Of a DNA stretch of 64,000 bases, positions 17,581 to 26,975 are shown piece after piece; the first letter of the stretch is position 1; every line of letters starts with the position of its first letter. The notes below the pieces were generated by a model. The model was not told the DNA's origin, did no database searches, and saw only the letters and a list, made by a program, of their open reading frames with translations. The stretch lies in NCBI GenBank assembly GCA_963706885.1, contig CAVPNX010000015.1, positions 56,262 through 120,261 on the forward strand. The letters are read 5' to 3'. The position numbers and the translations under genes are program-made. Origin of the DNA: Prado023 sp963706885 (GTDB lineage Bacteria; Actinomycetota; Actinomycetes; S36-B12; CAIYMF01).

Positions 17581-17837
17581 TGGTCAAGCGATCCGCCCCG
17601 GATCTGCACAACCGGATCGCGGTGCTCCGCGCCGAGCGAGGGCAGACCCGAGCCGACCTCGCCCGCGCGGTGGGCGTCAATCCCCAGACGATCGGCTACC
17701 TCGAACGCGGCGACTACAACCCCAGCCTGGTCCTGGCCCTGCAGTTGTCCGAGCACTTCGGCCTGCCGATCGACGCCATCTTCTCCCTGTCACCACTCGA
17801 ACCGCTCAGCGAGGTGCTGTACCGGGATCGAGGCTGA
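17580..17837 (+). CDS. Small XRE-family helix-turn-helix regulator
   Basis: An 85-residue protein that is almost entirely one HTH_3 domain: N-R-I-A-V-L-R-A-E-R-G-x-T-R-A-D-L-A-R-A-V-G-V-N-P-Q-T-I-G-Y-L-E-R-G-D-Y-N-P-S-L, then L-x-L-S-E-H-F-G-L-P-I-D-A-I-F. The N-P-Q-T recognition helix and E-R-G-x-Y-x-P-S turn are typical of the YozG-like subgroup. It starts inside the stop of the membrane-protein gene and probably controls that operon through the inverted repeat at 17125-17144. Confidence 0.85.
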   Translation: MVKRSAPDLHNRIAVLRAERGQTRADLARAVGVNPQTIGYLERGDYNPSLVLALQLSEHFGLPIDAIFSLSPLEPLSEVLYRDRG

Positions 17838-17840
17838 CCC

Positions 17841-17860
17841 GAGGGGCCCGGGAGCCCCTC
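17841..17860. terminator. Convergent hairpin, candidate bidirectional terminator
   Basis: GAGGGGC (17841-17847) and GCCCCTC (17854-17860) form a perfect 7-bp stem with a 6-base loop between the HTH gene and the convergent lipoprotein gene. There is no T-run, as is common in high-GC actinomycetes. Confidence 0.45.
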
Positions 17861-19837
17861 AACGCACGGCTCCGATCGCACCCTCCGGCAGGCGGGCGAC
17901 CTGCTCACCGAGGACCCAGGCAGTGCCATCGGACGCGATGCTCAGGGCCTTGACGTCCACCGGGTAGGTGCTCACCGGGGCGCCGGCTGCCAGACCTGCC
18001 GCGTCGTAGCAGACCACCCCCGGGTCCCGGATGCTGCACACCTCCCCGGTGGGGGTCTGCGCCAGACCACCGGCTGCACCCCGGTCGACCGTCCACTCAT
18101 CATCGGCGTACCGGGCGAGGGCCTGGCCCGCATCCTCCGCGTCCAGGGTCGCCCAGACCGCTCCATCGGCGGCGACGAGGATCTGGGAGGCCCAGGTGTA
18201 CGGCTCAGGGACGCCGACGTCCGACCACTGGCCGTCCCACCGGTGCAGCCACGCCAGACCGCGCTTGGCGTCGGAGTCGGCAGTCCAGACAACCCCGGAC
18301 CCGGCTGCCAACGGCAACCCCTCGAACAGCCGCTTGCTGCCCTGGGGTCGACCGATCGAGGTGCGCGACCCGTCGGGACGGACCGTCACGACATCCCCGT
18401 CGGAGATCGTCCAGACCGATCCGTCCTCGCCGGTGGCCAGGGAGGTCCGCGTGTACCCGCCGATGTCCTCGGCGACCACCGCCCAGTCGTCGCCCTCGAT
18501 CCGCACGAGCCCCTTGGGCGTCGCCTGCCAGATCGCGCCATCGGTGGCCAGTACCAGGGCGCTGGCCGTGTCGCCGGTGCTCACCGGCCCGACGGAGGCC
18601 CACCTGCCGTCGCGGTACCGCGAGAGGGTGGTCCCCGACACGAGCCATGGCGAACCACCGACCTTGGGCGCGGCCGGGAGCAGGACCTCGTCAGCACTCG
18701 CGAGCACAGCATCGGGGACCTGCCCGAAGGCGACCTCGAACGAGGGCTGCACCACGGCCGTGGGGTCCTGCCAGAGCGTCACGAACCGGTCGCCCTCACC
18801 ACGCACCAGTCCCGTGAAGGCACTCACGACGACGGTGTCCCCACCGACGGCCAGGGACGGCCAGAAGCCCTCGCTGCCCTCGGGGGCGCCCTCGTCGGAC
18901 CCGAACGGCTCCCACGTCCCGTCGGCGGCAAGCCGGGCCACACGGACATCCCCACTCGGGTCGATCCCGTTGCCGGAGCCTGCCAACGCCCACAACTGGC
19001 CGGCCGTGGTGACCGCCATGTCGAAGGCGTACCCGCCCGGGCCGGCCTTGGACCAGGTTGTCCCGTCGAAGCGGTAGATCCCATGCTGTTCGGTGTCCGG
19101 ACCGTCCTGGGTGCTGGACACCCAGACCCCACCCGCGGGATCGGCAGCGATGTCAGCGATCCCGCCAGTCGGGGCCAGGTCGCGGCGTTGCCGGGGGTGG
19201 TCCACGCCGCCCCGTCGAAGCGCACGACCACCTTGCGCTGCTCACCCTTGAGGGTGCTGACGCCACCGGCCCAGACCGACCCCGTCGAGTCCACAGCAAG
19301 CGGGCCGGCCTGGCTCAACTGCTCCATGCCGACAGACGTCCATGCCCCGTCGACCCACCGCGCCACGCCTCCTGCGCCGCTGGCCCACAGCTCGTCCCTG
19401 ACCTGCAGGACCTCCCCCTCAGGACCCTCCCCATCGGGCCCGTCCGAGTACTGCGCGGGGACGGCGATGTCCACCAGGAACCGCTCGCCGTCGAACAGCC
19501 TGACCCGGTCGCCGCTGTCGAGCCACACCCCGGCCGGCTGAGCGGGGGCGAGCCTCTGCACCGAGGTGAAGGCGAGGTCGTCAGCGGCATCCCAGATCGT
19601 CGCCTGGCCCGTGGCGGGGTCCACCCGGGCCACCTGCCAAGGGCCGTCCACCCACACCATCCCGGCCCCATCGACGACGACATCACCCTCGCCGGTCCCG
19701 CCCGCCAGGGTCAGGCCACTGGCCGCCAGGTCCGCGGAGCTCTCCTCCGGCCACGGGGAGCCAGCACCCCCGCCCGGTCCCGTCGCGCAGCCCGCAACGA
19801 GCAGCGCCACCACGGCGATCCGTGCACGCGTCCCCAT
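17859..19837 (-). pseudogene. Beta-propeller lipoprotein, one frameshift
   Basis: After correction this is about 659 residues: a lipoprotein signal (V-V-A-L-L-V-A-G-C), then many repeats built on a W-V/W-A/W-T strand followed by a D-G-x-W-T or R-Y-x-D-G-x-W strand, as in beta-propellers that face the outside of the cell. The frame breaks near 19183; one missing base (GCCGC for GCCGCC before GAC-CTG) would reconnect the halves through P-G-N-A-A-D-L-A-P-T-G-G-I. The ATG at 19837 has GGGAGG 6 bases upstream. It follows no known operon; the substrate is unknown and there is no specific link to carotenoids. Confidence 0.65.
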
Positions 19838-19888
19838 CGCGCACCTCCCACCGGGGCGCACACCCACGCACCCCACACCACCAGCGCA

Positions 19889-20323
19889 TCACCCTTCCGG
19901 ATCGCCCGCAAGGGGCTTGCGACCCCCCACCTTCGCCAGCAGCGGGACCAGCCAGGGCAACGGTGGGCCGGACATCGGCTCACGCTGGATCCCGCGCCGG
20001 CCCCAGAGCACCCACAGGGTCAGGGTGAGCACCACAAGGGCGAACCCGAACATGAGGTCCTCCACCGGCGCGAACAGGATCCGGCCATCCCCCAGCACCG
20101 CCGGCGGGGCGTCCTCGGGGGTGCTCGAGCCGAGGATGGCCTCGCCGGAGTAGCGCACGATCCGGAACCCGGTGAGCACGCCATTGGTGAGCAGCTGGAA
20201 GAACACGATGATCGGGTAGGCCATCCAGAACACCCGCCTGGTGAGCAGCCTTGTGCGCACGATCCACAGGTCCCAGACGATCACCAGGAGCACGCCCAGG
20301 ACCGCGAGCTGGGTGTAGGTCAC
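19889..20323 (-). CDS. Lycopene cyclase subunit, second domain (CrtYd/CrtYf type)
   Basis: A 144-residue membrane protein with the heterodimeric lycopene cyclase domain: W-D-L-W near residue 17, F-W-M-A-Y-P-I-I near 32, and A-P-V-E-D-L-M-F-G-F near 85 (the P-x-E motif). It works with the upstream subunit to cyclise a psi-end of lycopene; beta versus epsilon ring cannot be read from sequence. Its start overlaps the stop of the upstream subunit by 4 bases (ATGA). Confidence 0.82.
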   Translation of the reverse strand: MTYTQLAVLGVLLVIVWDLWIVRTRLLTRRVFWMAYPIIVFFQLLTNGVLTGFRIVRYSGEAILGSSTPEDAPPAVLGDGRILFAPVEDLMFGFALVVLTLTLWVLWGRRGIQREPMSGPPLPWLVPLLAKVGGRKPLAGDPEG

Positions 20324-20673
20324 GGGAGCTCCTCCCCGCCCGAGCGGGCCTCATCGCCGACGGGCAGCCCGGTGGACGCCCGGACCGCCTCGAGGGTGAG
20401 GATGGCGGCGAGCGGCACGAGGAGGAAGAAGACCACCTCGTCGATGGGCAGGTCACCGGGCAGCGTGATGCCGGTGATCAGGGCCTCGTCGAACCACCAG
20501 TGGCCCGAGGCGATCGCGTAGATGTCCCAGAGCGCGAAGACCACCGCCACGGGCAGCACCGACAGCAGCAGCCGCCGCCAGCGCCGCAACACCCGCGTGC
20601 GCAGGCCGAACTCCAGCCAGCCGGCGCCCACGAGGATGAACACCATCACGGCAAGGTAGGACCACCGCCCCAT
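20320..20673 (-). CDS. Lycopene cyclase subunit, first domain (CrtYc/CrtYe type)
   Basis: A 117-residue protein with three membrane helices and the P-x-E-E-like motif D-L-P-I-D-E-V-V-F-F-L-L-V-P near residue 75, which is the signature of the first half of two-part lycopene cyclases. A GAGGGGG ribosome site precedes the ATG. These two genes are the only cyclase in the window, and no UbiA-type lycopene elongase is present, so a C40 rather than C50 product is expected. Confidence 0.83.
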   Translation of the reverse strand: MGRWSYLAVMVFILVGAGWLEFGLRTRVLRRWRRLLLSVLPVAVVFALWDIYAIASGHWWFDEALITGITLPGDLPIDEVVFFLLVPLAAILTLEAVRASTGLPVGDEARSGGEELP

Positions 20674-20789
20674 CGTTCAGACCCCCTCGGCAGGCAGCGC
20701 GGGGGCACAGGCCCCCGCCGGCCCGGCTCCCACGACCCCGACGTCCGCCACGAGCCAGCAGCCTAACCGGCGAGTCCCGTTCCGGAACC

Positions 20790-20795
20790 TAGAAT
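20790..20795 (+). promoter_or_regulatory. Leaderless -10 box of the PASTA kinase gene
   Basis: TAGAAT, then 6 bases, then the GTG at 20802. Confidence 0.55.
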
Positions 20796-20801
20796 TGCCC
20801 C

Positions 20802-22881
20802 GTGACCCCGTCCCCGCCCCCTCCCCCCACAGCGGTCGACCCGCTGGTGGGCCGGGTCCTGGACGGCCGCTACCGGATCGAGTCCTTCCTCGCCCGGGGC
20901 GGGATGGCCACGATCTACCGGGGTGCGGACCTGCGGCTGGACCGCACGGTGGCCATCAAGGTCATGCACCCGACGTTCGCCACCGACCCGGGGTTCGTGG
21001 ACCGGTTCGAGCGCGAGGCGCGCGCCGCAGCCCGCCTCAACAGCCCCTACGCGGTGGCGGTCCACGACCAGGGCAACGATGCGGGCGTGACCTACCTGGT
21101 CATGGAGTACGTTCCCGGGCACACCGTCCGCGATGTCCTGCGCACCCATGGGGCACTGCCCCCCGCGCAGGCCCTGGCGATCATCGACCCCGTGCTGCAG
21201 GCCCTGGCCGCAGCCCACCGCGCCGGGTACATCCACCGCGACGTCAAGCCGGAGAACGTGCTGATCTCCGAGGACGGTCGGGTCAAGGTCACCGACTTCG
21301 GCCTTGCCCGGGCCATCGAGGGCGCTGACTCGGGCAAGACCCACGGCCTGCTGCTCGGGACCGTGGCCTACCTGTCGCCCGAGCAGGTCGAGCACGACCA
21401 CACCGACGCCCGGTCCGACGTCTACAGCGCCGGGATCCTGCTCTTCGAGCTGGTCACCGGGCAGGTGCCGTTCACTGCCTCGGCGCCCATGCAGGTGGCC
21501 TACAGGCACGTGCACGAGGACGTGCCCGCCCCGTCGACCATCCGGGCGGAGATCCCGGCGGGGATCGACGCCCTCGTGCAGCGCGCGACCCGCCGGGACC
21601 CCGGCCAGCGCTTCGGGGACGCCGATGCGTTCCTGTCCGCGGTGCGGGTCCAGAAGGACCAGCTGCCCCCCGCAGAGGCCTGGGCGCCCTCGCCGACCGA
21701 CACGTTGGTCGTGACCCGCGGCGGCGGTCCCGCCGCCGGTGCCGGTGCCGCTGCCGGTGCCGTGGCTGCCGGCGCGGCTTCTGCCGGCGCGGCCGCTGAG
21801 GCTGGATCCGCGCACCTCGATGCCCCGGACTGGGTCAACCAGCGCCCCGCCGCAGCCCCGACCTCGCAGGCCCCAGCCCCGGCTCCCGCGCCCGCCCCGG
21901 CTCCCGCGCCAGCCCCGGACCCCGCCAGCCAGCTGCCGACGACCCACCAGACGCACGCCACGCAGGTCAGCCACCAGACCGCCCCGGACGCGCCCAGCCG
22001 GCCCCGTCGGGGCCGTGGGGCCATCTGGCTCGGGGTGCTGGCCCTGCTCAGCGTTGTCGCGGTGGTGGCGGTGGTCCTGGCCCAGCGGGTGACGGTGCCC
22101 GACGTCCTGGGCAAGACCCCCACCGATGCGGCGGCCGTCCTGGCCACCTACAACCTGACCCTCGAGTCCGACGAGTCGGACTTCAGCGAGGAGTATCCCA
22201 AGGGCGAGATCATGGCCACCGACCCGGGGCCGGGCTCCTCGACGCGCAGCGGCAGCACGGTGCAGGCGGTCGTCAGCAAGGGCCCCGAGCGCTACGACGT
22301 GCCCAAGCTCCGCAAGCTCACCGTCGAGGAGGCCGAGGTCGCCCTCGGGGCGGCCAACCTGGAGCTCGGGGAGCAGACCGAGGCCTACGACGACAAGGTC
22401 AAGAAGGACGACATCATCAGCAGCGACCCGCCGGCTGGGGAGTCCGTCAAGCCCGGCACCAAGGTCGCCATCGTGGTGTCCAAGGGGCCCCGAGCCGGTC
22501 ACCATGCCGAGCCTCGCGGGCACCGACGGCGACGCTGCCGAGGCCACGCTGAAGGACCTGGGCCTGGAGGTGGACCGCGCCAACAAGACCAGCGAGTCCG
22601 TCGCCAAGGGCCTGGTGATCAGCACCAACCCGGAGGGTGGGGCCACCACGTTCCGGGGGGAGACCGTCGAGCTGGTGGTGTCGAAGGGCCCGCCGCTGGT
22701 CACGGTGCCCAACGTGGTGGGCCGCAGCGAGTCCGAGGCCCGGGCCACCCTGGAGGATGCCGGGTTCGTCGTGGACGTGAACAAGCCGCTCGGGTTCGTC
22801 GTGTTCGGCGTGAACTCGCAGAACCCCCGGGGGGGCACGAAGGCCCCGAAGGGCTCGACTGTGACGATCACCGTTGTCTAG
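20802..22881 (+). pseudogene. pknL: Ser/Thr protein kinase with four PASTA repeats (PknL-type), one frameshift
   Basis: An N-terminal kinase domain (residues about 24-285) has A-I-K with the ATP-binding Lys near 53, H-R-D-V-K-P-E-N and D-F-G. An Ala/Pro-rich linker, one membrane helix near residue 410 and four PASTA repeats outside the cell follow. Such kinases sense cell-wall fragments and control envelope growth. The frame breaks at 22485-22488, where one extra G (GGGG) shifts the third PASTA repeat; removing it gives about 692 residues ending at 22881. Position between the mannosyltransferase and DAHP synthase genes matches pknL. The active site is intact, so an assembly error is likely. 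Confidence 0.82.
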
Positions 22882-23776
22882 CCCCACCTGGACCCGCAAC
22901 CACCACACCCTGGCGACCCTGGCCCTTGTGGGCGTCACGGCCGTCTGGGGCGGCACCTTCGTGGTCGTCCAGGATGCCGTGGAGCAGATGCCGGTCCTGC
23001 CGTTCCTGTTCTGGCGCTTCGCGCTTGCGGCCGCGGTGCTGGGGCTGCTGAGGCCTCGGGCCGTGGGCGGGCTCGACCCGACGAAGCGCCGGCACGGGGT
23101 GTACCTCGGTGTCCTGCTCGGCGGCGGGTACGTGCTGCAGACCTTCGGGCTGCTGCACACCTCGGCCACGGTCTCGGGGTTCATCACCGGGATGTTCGTG
23201 GTGTTCACCCCGTTGATCGCCTGGGCGGTGCTCCGCCAGCCGATCGGGGCCGCGGTGTGGCTCGGCGTCGCGCTGGCCACGTTCGGGTTGGCGCTGATCA
23301 GCCTCAACGGCTTCTCGATCGGCTTCGGGGAGCTGCTCACACTCGGCTGCGCCGCGCTGTTCGGTGCCCACATCGTCGGCCTGGGCCAGTGGTCGACCGC
23401 CTCGGATGCCTACGGCCTGACCGTGATCCAACTCGGAGTCGTGGCGCTGCTGTGCCTGGTCGCCTCCCCCCTGCAGGGCGGCATGGTGCTGCCACCCGAC
23501 GCAGGCGTCTGGGTCGCCATCGTGTTCCTGGCCCTGGTGGCCACCGCCCTGGCGTTCCTGGCCCAGACCTGGGCCCAGACCTACATGAGCGCACCCCGCG
23601 CGGCCATCGTCCTCACCCTCGAGCCGGTGTTCGCCGGCATCTTCGGCGTGACGGTGGGAGGTGACACCCTGACCGGGCGGATCCTCGCGGGCGGAGCGTG
23701 CATCGTGGCGGCGATGTACGTCGTGGAGCTCGGCCCCCGGGTCGGCCGCGGGCTCAGGTCGACAGCAGCCCCCTGA
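22874..23776 (+). CDS. EamA/DMT-family transporter
   Basis: A 300-residue protein with ten hydrophobic helices arranged as two EamA repeats; the first opens with V-T-A-V-W-G-G-T-F-V and the second ends with L-E-P-V-F-A-G-I-F-G. The family exports metabolites or amino acids; the substrate is unknown. The best start is TTG 22874, overlapping the kinase stop, which suggests read-through translation from that gene. Its end overlaps the convergent threonine aldolase gene by 23 bases. Confidence 0.8.
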   Translation: MSSPTWTRNHHTLATLALVGVTAVWGGTFVVVQDAVEQMPVLPFLFWRFALAAAVLGLLRPRAVGGLDPTKRRHGVYLGVLLGGGYVLQTFGLLHTSATVSGFITGMFVVFTPLIAWAVLRQPIGAAVWLGVALATFGLALISLNGFSIGFGELLTLGCAALFGAHIVGLGQWSTASDAYGLTVIQLGVVALLCLVASPLQGGMVLPPDAGVWVAIVFLALVATALAFLAQTWAQTYMSAPRAAIVLTLEPVFAGIFGVTVGGDTLTGRILAGGACIVAAMYVVELGPRVGRGLRSTAAP

Positions 23777-24788
23777 GCACGTCGATCGCGTGATCGATCC
23801 CGTCGTCATCGACGTCCATGTGGGTCACCAGCCTCGCGGTCCGCGCCCCCAGGACACTCACCACCACGCCCTGCTCCCGGGCGGCCGCGGCCAGCTGGGG
23901 TGCGCTCGGACCGGCGGTGAGGTCGAGCACCACGATGTTGGTCTCCACGTCCGCCGGGACCACAAGATCCGGGTTGACCTCCGCGATCGCCGTGGCCAGC
24001 CGGCGCGCCCGCACGTGATCGTCGGCCAGGCGCTCGACGTGGTGGTCCAGGGCGTAGCTGCCCGCTGCCGCGAGGATCCCCACCTGGCGCATGCCCGCTC
24101 CGTACCGCTTGCGCCACACCCGGGCCGCCGCGATCCGCTCCGCGGAGGACACCAGCACCGATCCCACTGGGGCCCCCAGCCCCTTGGACAGGCACACCGA
24201 CGCGGTGTCGAACAGGCCACCGATCTCGGCCAGGGCCACCCCGGAGGCGACGTGAGCGTTCCAGACCCGCGCGCCGTCGAGGTGCAGCGCCACCCCGGCC
24301 GCGTCGGCCCACACACGCAGCGCGCGCATGGCGCCGATGTCCTGGACCGTCCCTCCGCCGAAGTTGTGGGTGTCCTCGACCACGATGGCCGCCGTGGACA
24401 CCAGGTACGGCCCCGCGTCCGGCTGCGCCATCGCGATCACCTCCTCGGGATCGAGTCGACCTCGAGGTGTCGACCACGTGCGCGTGGTCACCCCTCCGAG
24501 CACGGCGTGGGCACCGAGTTCGGCGCGCACCACGTGGGCGAGCCGGTCGCACAGGAGCTCCCCGCCGGGCGGCACCAGCAGCCGGACGCCCAGCTGGTTG
24601 CCCAGCGACCCGGTGGGGACGAACAGGCCGGCCTCGTGGCCCAACAGGCCCGCCACCCGGGCCTCGAGGGCGTTGACGGTGGGGTCCTCGCCGTACACGT
24701 CATCGCCGACCTCGGCCTCGGCCATGGCCGATCGCATCCCGGGGGTGGGACGGGTTACGGTATCCGAGCGCAGGTCGACGACATCCAT
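23754..24788 (-). CDS. ltaE: Low-specificity L-threonine aldolase
   Basis: A 344-residue PLP enzyme of fold type I. It begins D-L-R-S-D-T-V-T-R-P-T-P-G-M-R; H-L-D-G-A-R-V-W-N lies near residue 170 and the PLP-binding Lys is in S-V-C-L-S-K-G-L-G-A-P near 200. It cleaves L-threonine and allo-threonine to glycine and acetaldehyde. A TAGGCT hexamer 8 bases upstream suggests a leaderless message. It is divergent from a small lipoprotein gene. Confidence 0.9.
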   Translation of the reverse strand: MDVVDLRSDTVTRPTPGMRSAMAEAEVGDDVYGEDPTVNALEARVAGLLGHEAGLFVPTGSLGNQLGVRLLVPPGGELLCDRLAHVVRAELGAHAVLGGVTTRTWSTPRGRLDPEEVIAMAQPDAGPYLVSTAAIVVEDTHNFGGGTVQDIGAMRALRVWADAAGVALHLDGARVWNAHVASGVALAEIGGLFDTASVCLSKGLGAPVGSVLVSSAERIAAARVWRKRYGAGMRQVGILAAAGSYALDHHVERLADDHVRARRLATAIAEVNPDLVVPADVETNIVVLDLTAGPSAPQLAAAAREQGVVVSVLGARTARLVTHMDVDDDGIDHAIDVLRGLLST

Positions 24789-24796
24789 GGACCGAC

Positions 24797-24802
24797 AGCC
24801 TA
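24797..24802 (-). promoter_or_regulatory. Leaderless -10 box of threonine aldolase gene
   Basis: On the minus strand TAGGCT lies 8 bases before the ATG at 24788. Confidence 0.45.
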
Positions 24803-24821
24803 CGCAGGAGGGGTGGGGGCG

Positions 24822-25562
24822 GTGCGCGGCGTCACGGGACGGGGTACGGCGCTGGCCATGGCAGGCGCCCTGCTGCTCAGCGGATGCAGCCAGCTCGAGC
24901 GGATCTCCGACACCCTGGCCGCGCCCAGCGACGCCGAGCTCCTGGCAGCCGTGTCGCTGACCGAGTCCGACGCGGCCGCGGGAGCGACCTTCCAGCCGTA
25001 TGAGGGCGGCACCGAGGTGTTCGGCCGGACGTCACTGGACCTCTGCTTCGGCGACTTCCCCAGCGAGGACCTGCGCAGCGGGCGCAACCAGGTGGGGATC
25101 GGTGACGAGGCCGGGGCCGCCTGGGTCAGCAGCGAGGCGGTGCTCTACCCGACGCCCGAGGACGCCGAGCAGGCCATGGCCGAGCTGGAGCGGGCCCGCG
25201 AGGAGTGCCCGAGCGAGCCGGTCGACCCACCGCAGCCGGACCGCGAGCCACTCGCGTGGGAGTTCCTCCCCGCCCCGGACGCGGACTGGCCGCAGGAGCC
25301 CGGCGTGACGCGCCAGGCCTACGCGTTCGAGGCCACCAACCCCGCCGACGAGACGTTGACCAGCACCGCGACCTACCTGCAGCGCGGCCGGATGATCCTG
25401 GCCCTCTACACGACCCCTCCGGACAGCCCGGCGGCCACCCTGCGCAACGCGCCGGACCCCGCCAGGTTCGTCGAGGTCATGGGCAACCGCCTCGCGGGCC
25501 TGCCCGAGGAGGCACTGCAGTTCGGGGAGCCGTTGGACGACCCGAACGACATCAGCGTCTGA
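24822..25562 (+). CDS. Hypothetical lipoprotein
   Basis: A 246-residue protein with a lipoprotein signal (A-L-A-M-A-G-A-L-L-L-S-G-C). The mature part has repeated acidic helices, a central E-E-C-P near residue 130 and a late T-A-T-Y-L-Q-R-G-R-M-I-L-A-L-Y strand, resembling sensor-like extracellular domains of actinomycetes (PknH-sensor-like), though I cannot assign it firmly. GTG 24822 has AGGAGG 10 bases upstream; GTG 24813 is an alternative. The last 11 bases overlap the end of the convergent DAHP synthase gene. Confidence 0.7.
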   Translation: MRGVTGRGTALAMAGALLLSGCSQLERISDTLAAPSDAELLAAVSLTESDAAAGATFQPYEGGTEVFGRTSLDLCFGDFPSEDLRSGRNQVGIGDEAGAAWVSSEAVLYPTPEDAEQAMAELERAREECPSEPVDPPQPDREPLAWEFLPAPDADWPQEPGVTRQAYAFEATNPADETLTSTATYLQRGRMILALYTTPPDSPAATLRNAPDPARFVEVMGNRLAGLPEEALQFGEPLDDPNDISV

Positions 25563-26907
25563 CGAGCATCTCCGCGACCGCGAACGCCAGCTCCAGGGAC
25601 TGCACGCGGTTCAGCCGCGGGTCGCACGCCGTCTCGTAGCGCAGGCCCAGGCCGTCCTCGGTGATGCCGGCGGTCCCGCCGACGCACTCGGTCACGTCGT
25701 CGCCGGTGAGCTCCACGTGCAGCCCGCCCGGGTGCACGTCCAGGGAGCGCATCACCTGGAAGAAGCCGGTCACCTCGTCCATCACGTCGGTGTAGGAGCG
25801 GGTCTTGTGCCCACTGAGGGCCTCGAACGTGTTGCCGTGCATCGGGTCGCACACCCACACCACCGGGTGCCCGGAGTCACGGACCGCGCGCACGATCGGG
25901 GGCAGCGCCTCGCGGATCCGGTCGGCGCCCATCCTGGTGATGAACGTCAACCGCCCGGCGGTGTGGTCGGGGTCGAGCGCGTCGGCCAGGGCAAGGGCCT
26001 CAGCCGGGGTGGTCGTCGGGCCCAGCTTCACGCCCACCGGGTTGCGGATGTCGCGCGCGAACTCCACGTGGGCACCCTCGAGCTGGCGGGTGCGCTCCCC
26101 GATCCAGAGGAAGTGCGCCGACACGTCGTAGGGCAGGCCCGTGCGGGAGTCGATCCGGGTCAGGGCGTCCTCGTAGTCCAGCAGCAGCGCCTCATGCCCG
26201 GCGTAGAACTCGACCCGGTGGAACTCCTCGGGCTCGGCCCCGCAGGCGCGCATGAACGCCAGCGCCCGGTCGATCTCCCCGGCCATCAGGTCGTAGCGTC
26301 GTCCGGCCTCGGTGGAGGCCACGAAGTCCTGGTTCCAGGCGTGCACGTGGCGCAGGTCGGCGTAGCCGCCCTGGGTGAACGCGCGCACCAGGTTCAGCGT
26401 GGCGCTGGCCGTGTTGTACGCACGGACCAGCCGCTGTGGGTCGGCCCGGCGCGCCTCGGCAGTCGGGGCCACGTCGTTGACCGCGTCACCGCGGTAGCTC
26501 GGGATGGCCACGCCGTCGATGATCTCGACGTCGCTGCTGCGCGGCTTGGCGTACTGGCCGGCGATCCGCCCGACCTTGACCACGGGCATCGAGGCGCCGT
26601 AGGTCAGCACGATGGCCATCTGCAGCACGGTCTTGAGCTTGGCCCGGATCGCGTCGGCGGTGGCACCGTCGAACGTCTCGGCGCAGTCCCCACCCATCAG
26701 CACGAAGGCGTCGCCGCGGGCCACGTCGGCCAGCCGCTCGGTGAGCTGGTCGCACTCGCCGGCGAACACCAGCGGGGGCAGCCGGCGCAGCGTCGCGGTC
26801 GCGGCGGCCAGCGCATCCGGGTCGGGCCAGATCGGCTGCTGGACGGCGGTACCCACGCGCACGGGGTTCTGGGGGGCGGCCGTCAGGGCCGCATCCTGCA
26901 CGGACAT
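25552..26907 (-). CDS. aroG: Class II 3-deoxy-7-phosphoheptulonate (DAHP) synthase
   Basis: This 451-residue plant-type DAHP synthase makes the first shikimate-pathway intermediate from PEP and erythrose 4-phosphate. Visible family motifs are G-G-D-C-A-E-T-F near residue 72 (metal Cys), K-P-R-S-S near 120, H-L-W-I-G-E-R-T-R near 275, K-L-G-P-T-T-T-P, and W-V-C-D-P-M-H-G-N-T. A TACCCT hexamer 7 bases upstream of the ATG indicates a leaderless message. The location after pknL matches aroG of mycobacteria. Confidence 0.93.
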   Translation of the reverse strand: MSVQDAALTAAPQNPVRVGTAVQQPIWPDPDALAAATATLRRLPPLVFAGECDQLTERLADVARGDAFVLMGGDCAETFDGATADAIRAKLKTVLQMAIVLTYGASMPVVKVGRIAGQYAKPRSSDVEIIDGVAIPSYRGDAVNDVAPTAEARRADPQRLVRAYNTASATLNLVRAFTQGGYADLRHVHAWNQDFVASTEAGRRYDLMAGEIDRALAFMRACGAEPEEFHRVEFYAGHEALLLDYEDALTRIDSRTGLPYDVSAHFLWIGERTRQLEGAHVEFARDIRNPVGVKLGPTTTPAEALALADALDPDHTAGRLTFITRMGADRIREALPPIVRAVRDSGHPVVWVCDPMHGNTFEALSGHKTRSYTDVMDEVTGFFQVMRSLDVHPGGLHVELTGDDVTECVGGTAGITEDGLGLRYETACDPRLNRVQSLELAFAVAEMLVRR

Positions 26908-26914
26908 GGGTCCA

Positions 26915-26920
26915 AGGGTA
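26915..26920 (-). promoter_or_regulatory. Leaderless -10 box of aroG
   Basis: On the minus strand TACCCT lies 7 bases before the ATG at 26907. Confidence 0.5.
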
Positions 26921-26930
26921 TGTCAGTCAC

Positions 26931-26967
26931 GCCGATGGGGCGGACCGCGCGGGCCCACCCCATCGGC
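26931..26967 (-). terminator. Strong hairpin terminator of the pfp gene
   Basis: GCCGATGGGG (26931-26940) pairs perfectly with CCCCATCGGC (26958-26967), a 10-bp stem with a 17-base loop. It lies 9 bases after the pfp stop and just upstream of the aroG promoter, so it should insulate aroG. There is no T-run. Confidence 0.65.
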
Positions 26968-26975
26968 GATCCGGC

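Noticed and set aside
21720..21930. GC-rich tandem repeats in pknL, considered as a minisatellite
   Set aside because: They are the coding sequence of the Ala/Pro linker between kinase and membrane helix.
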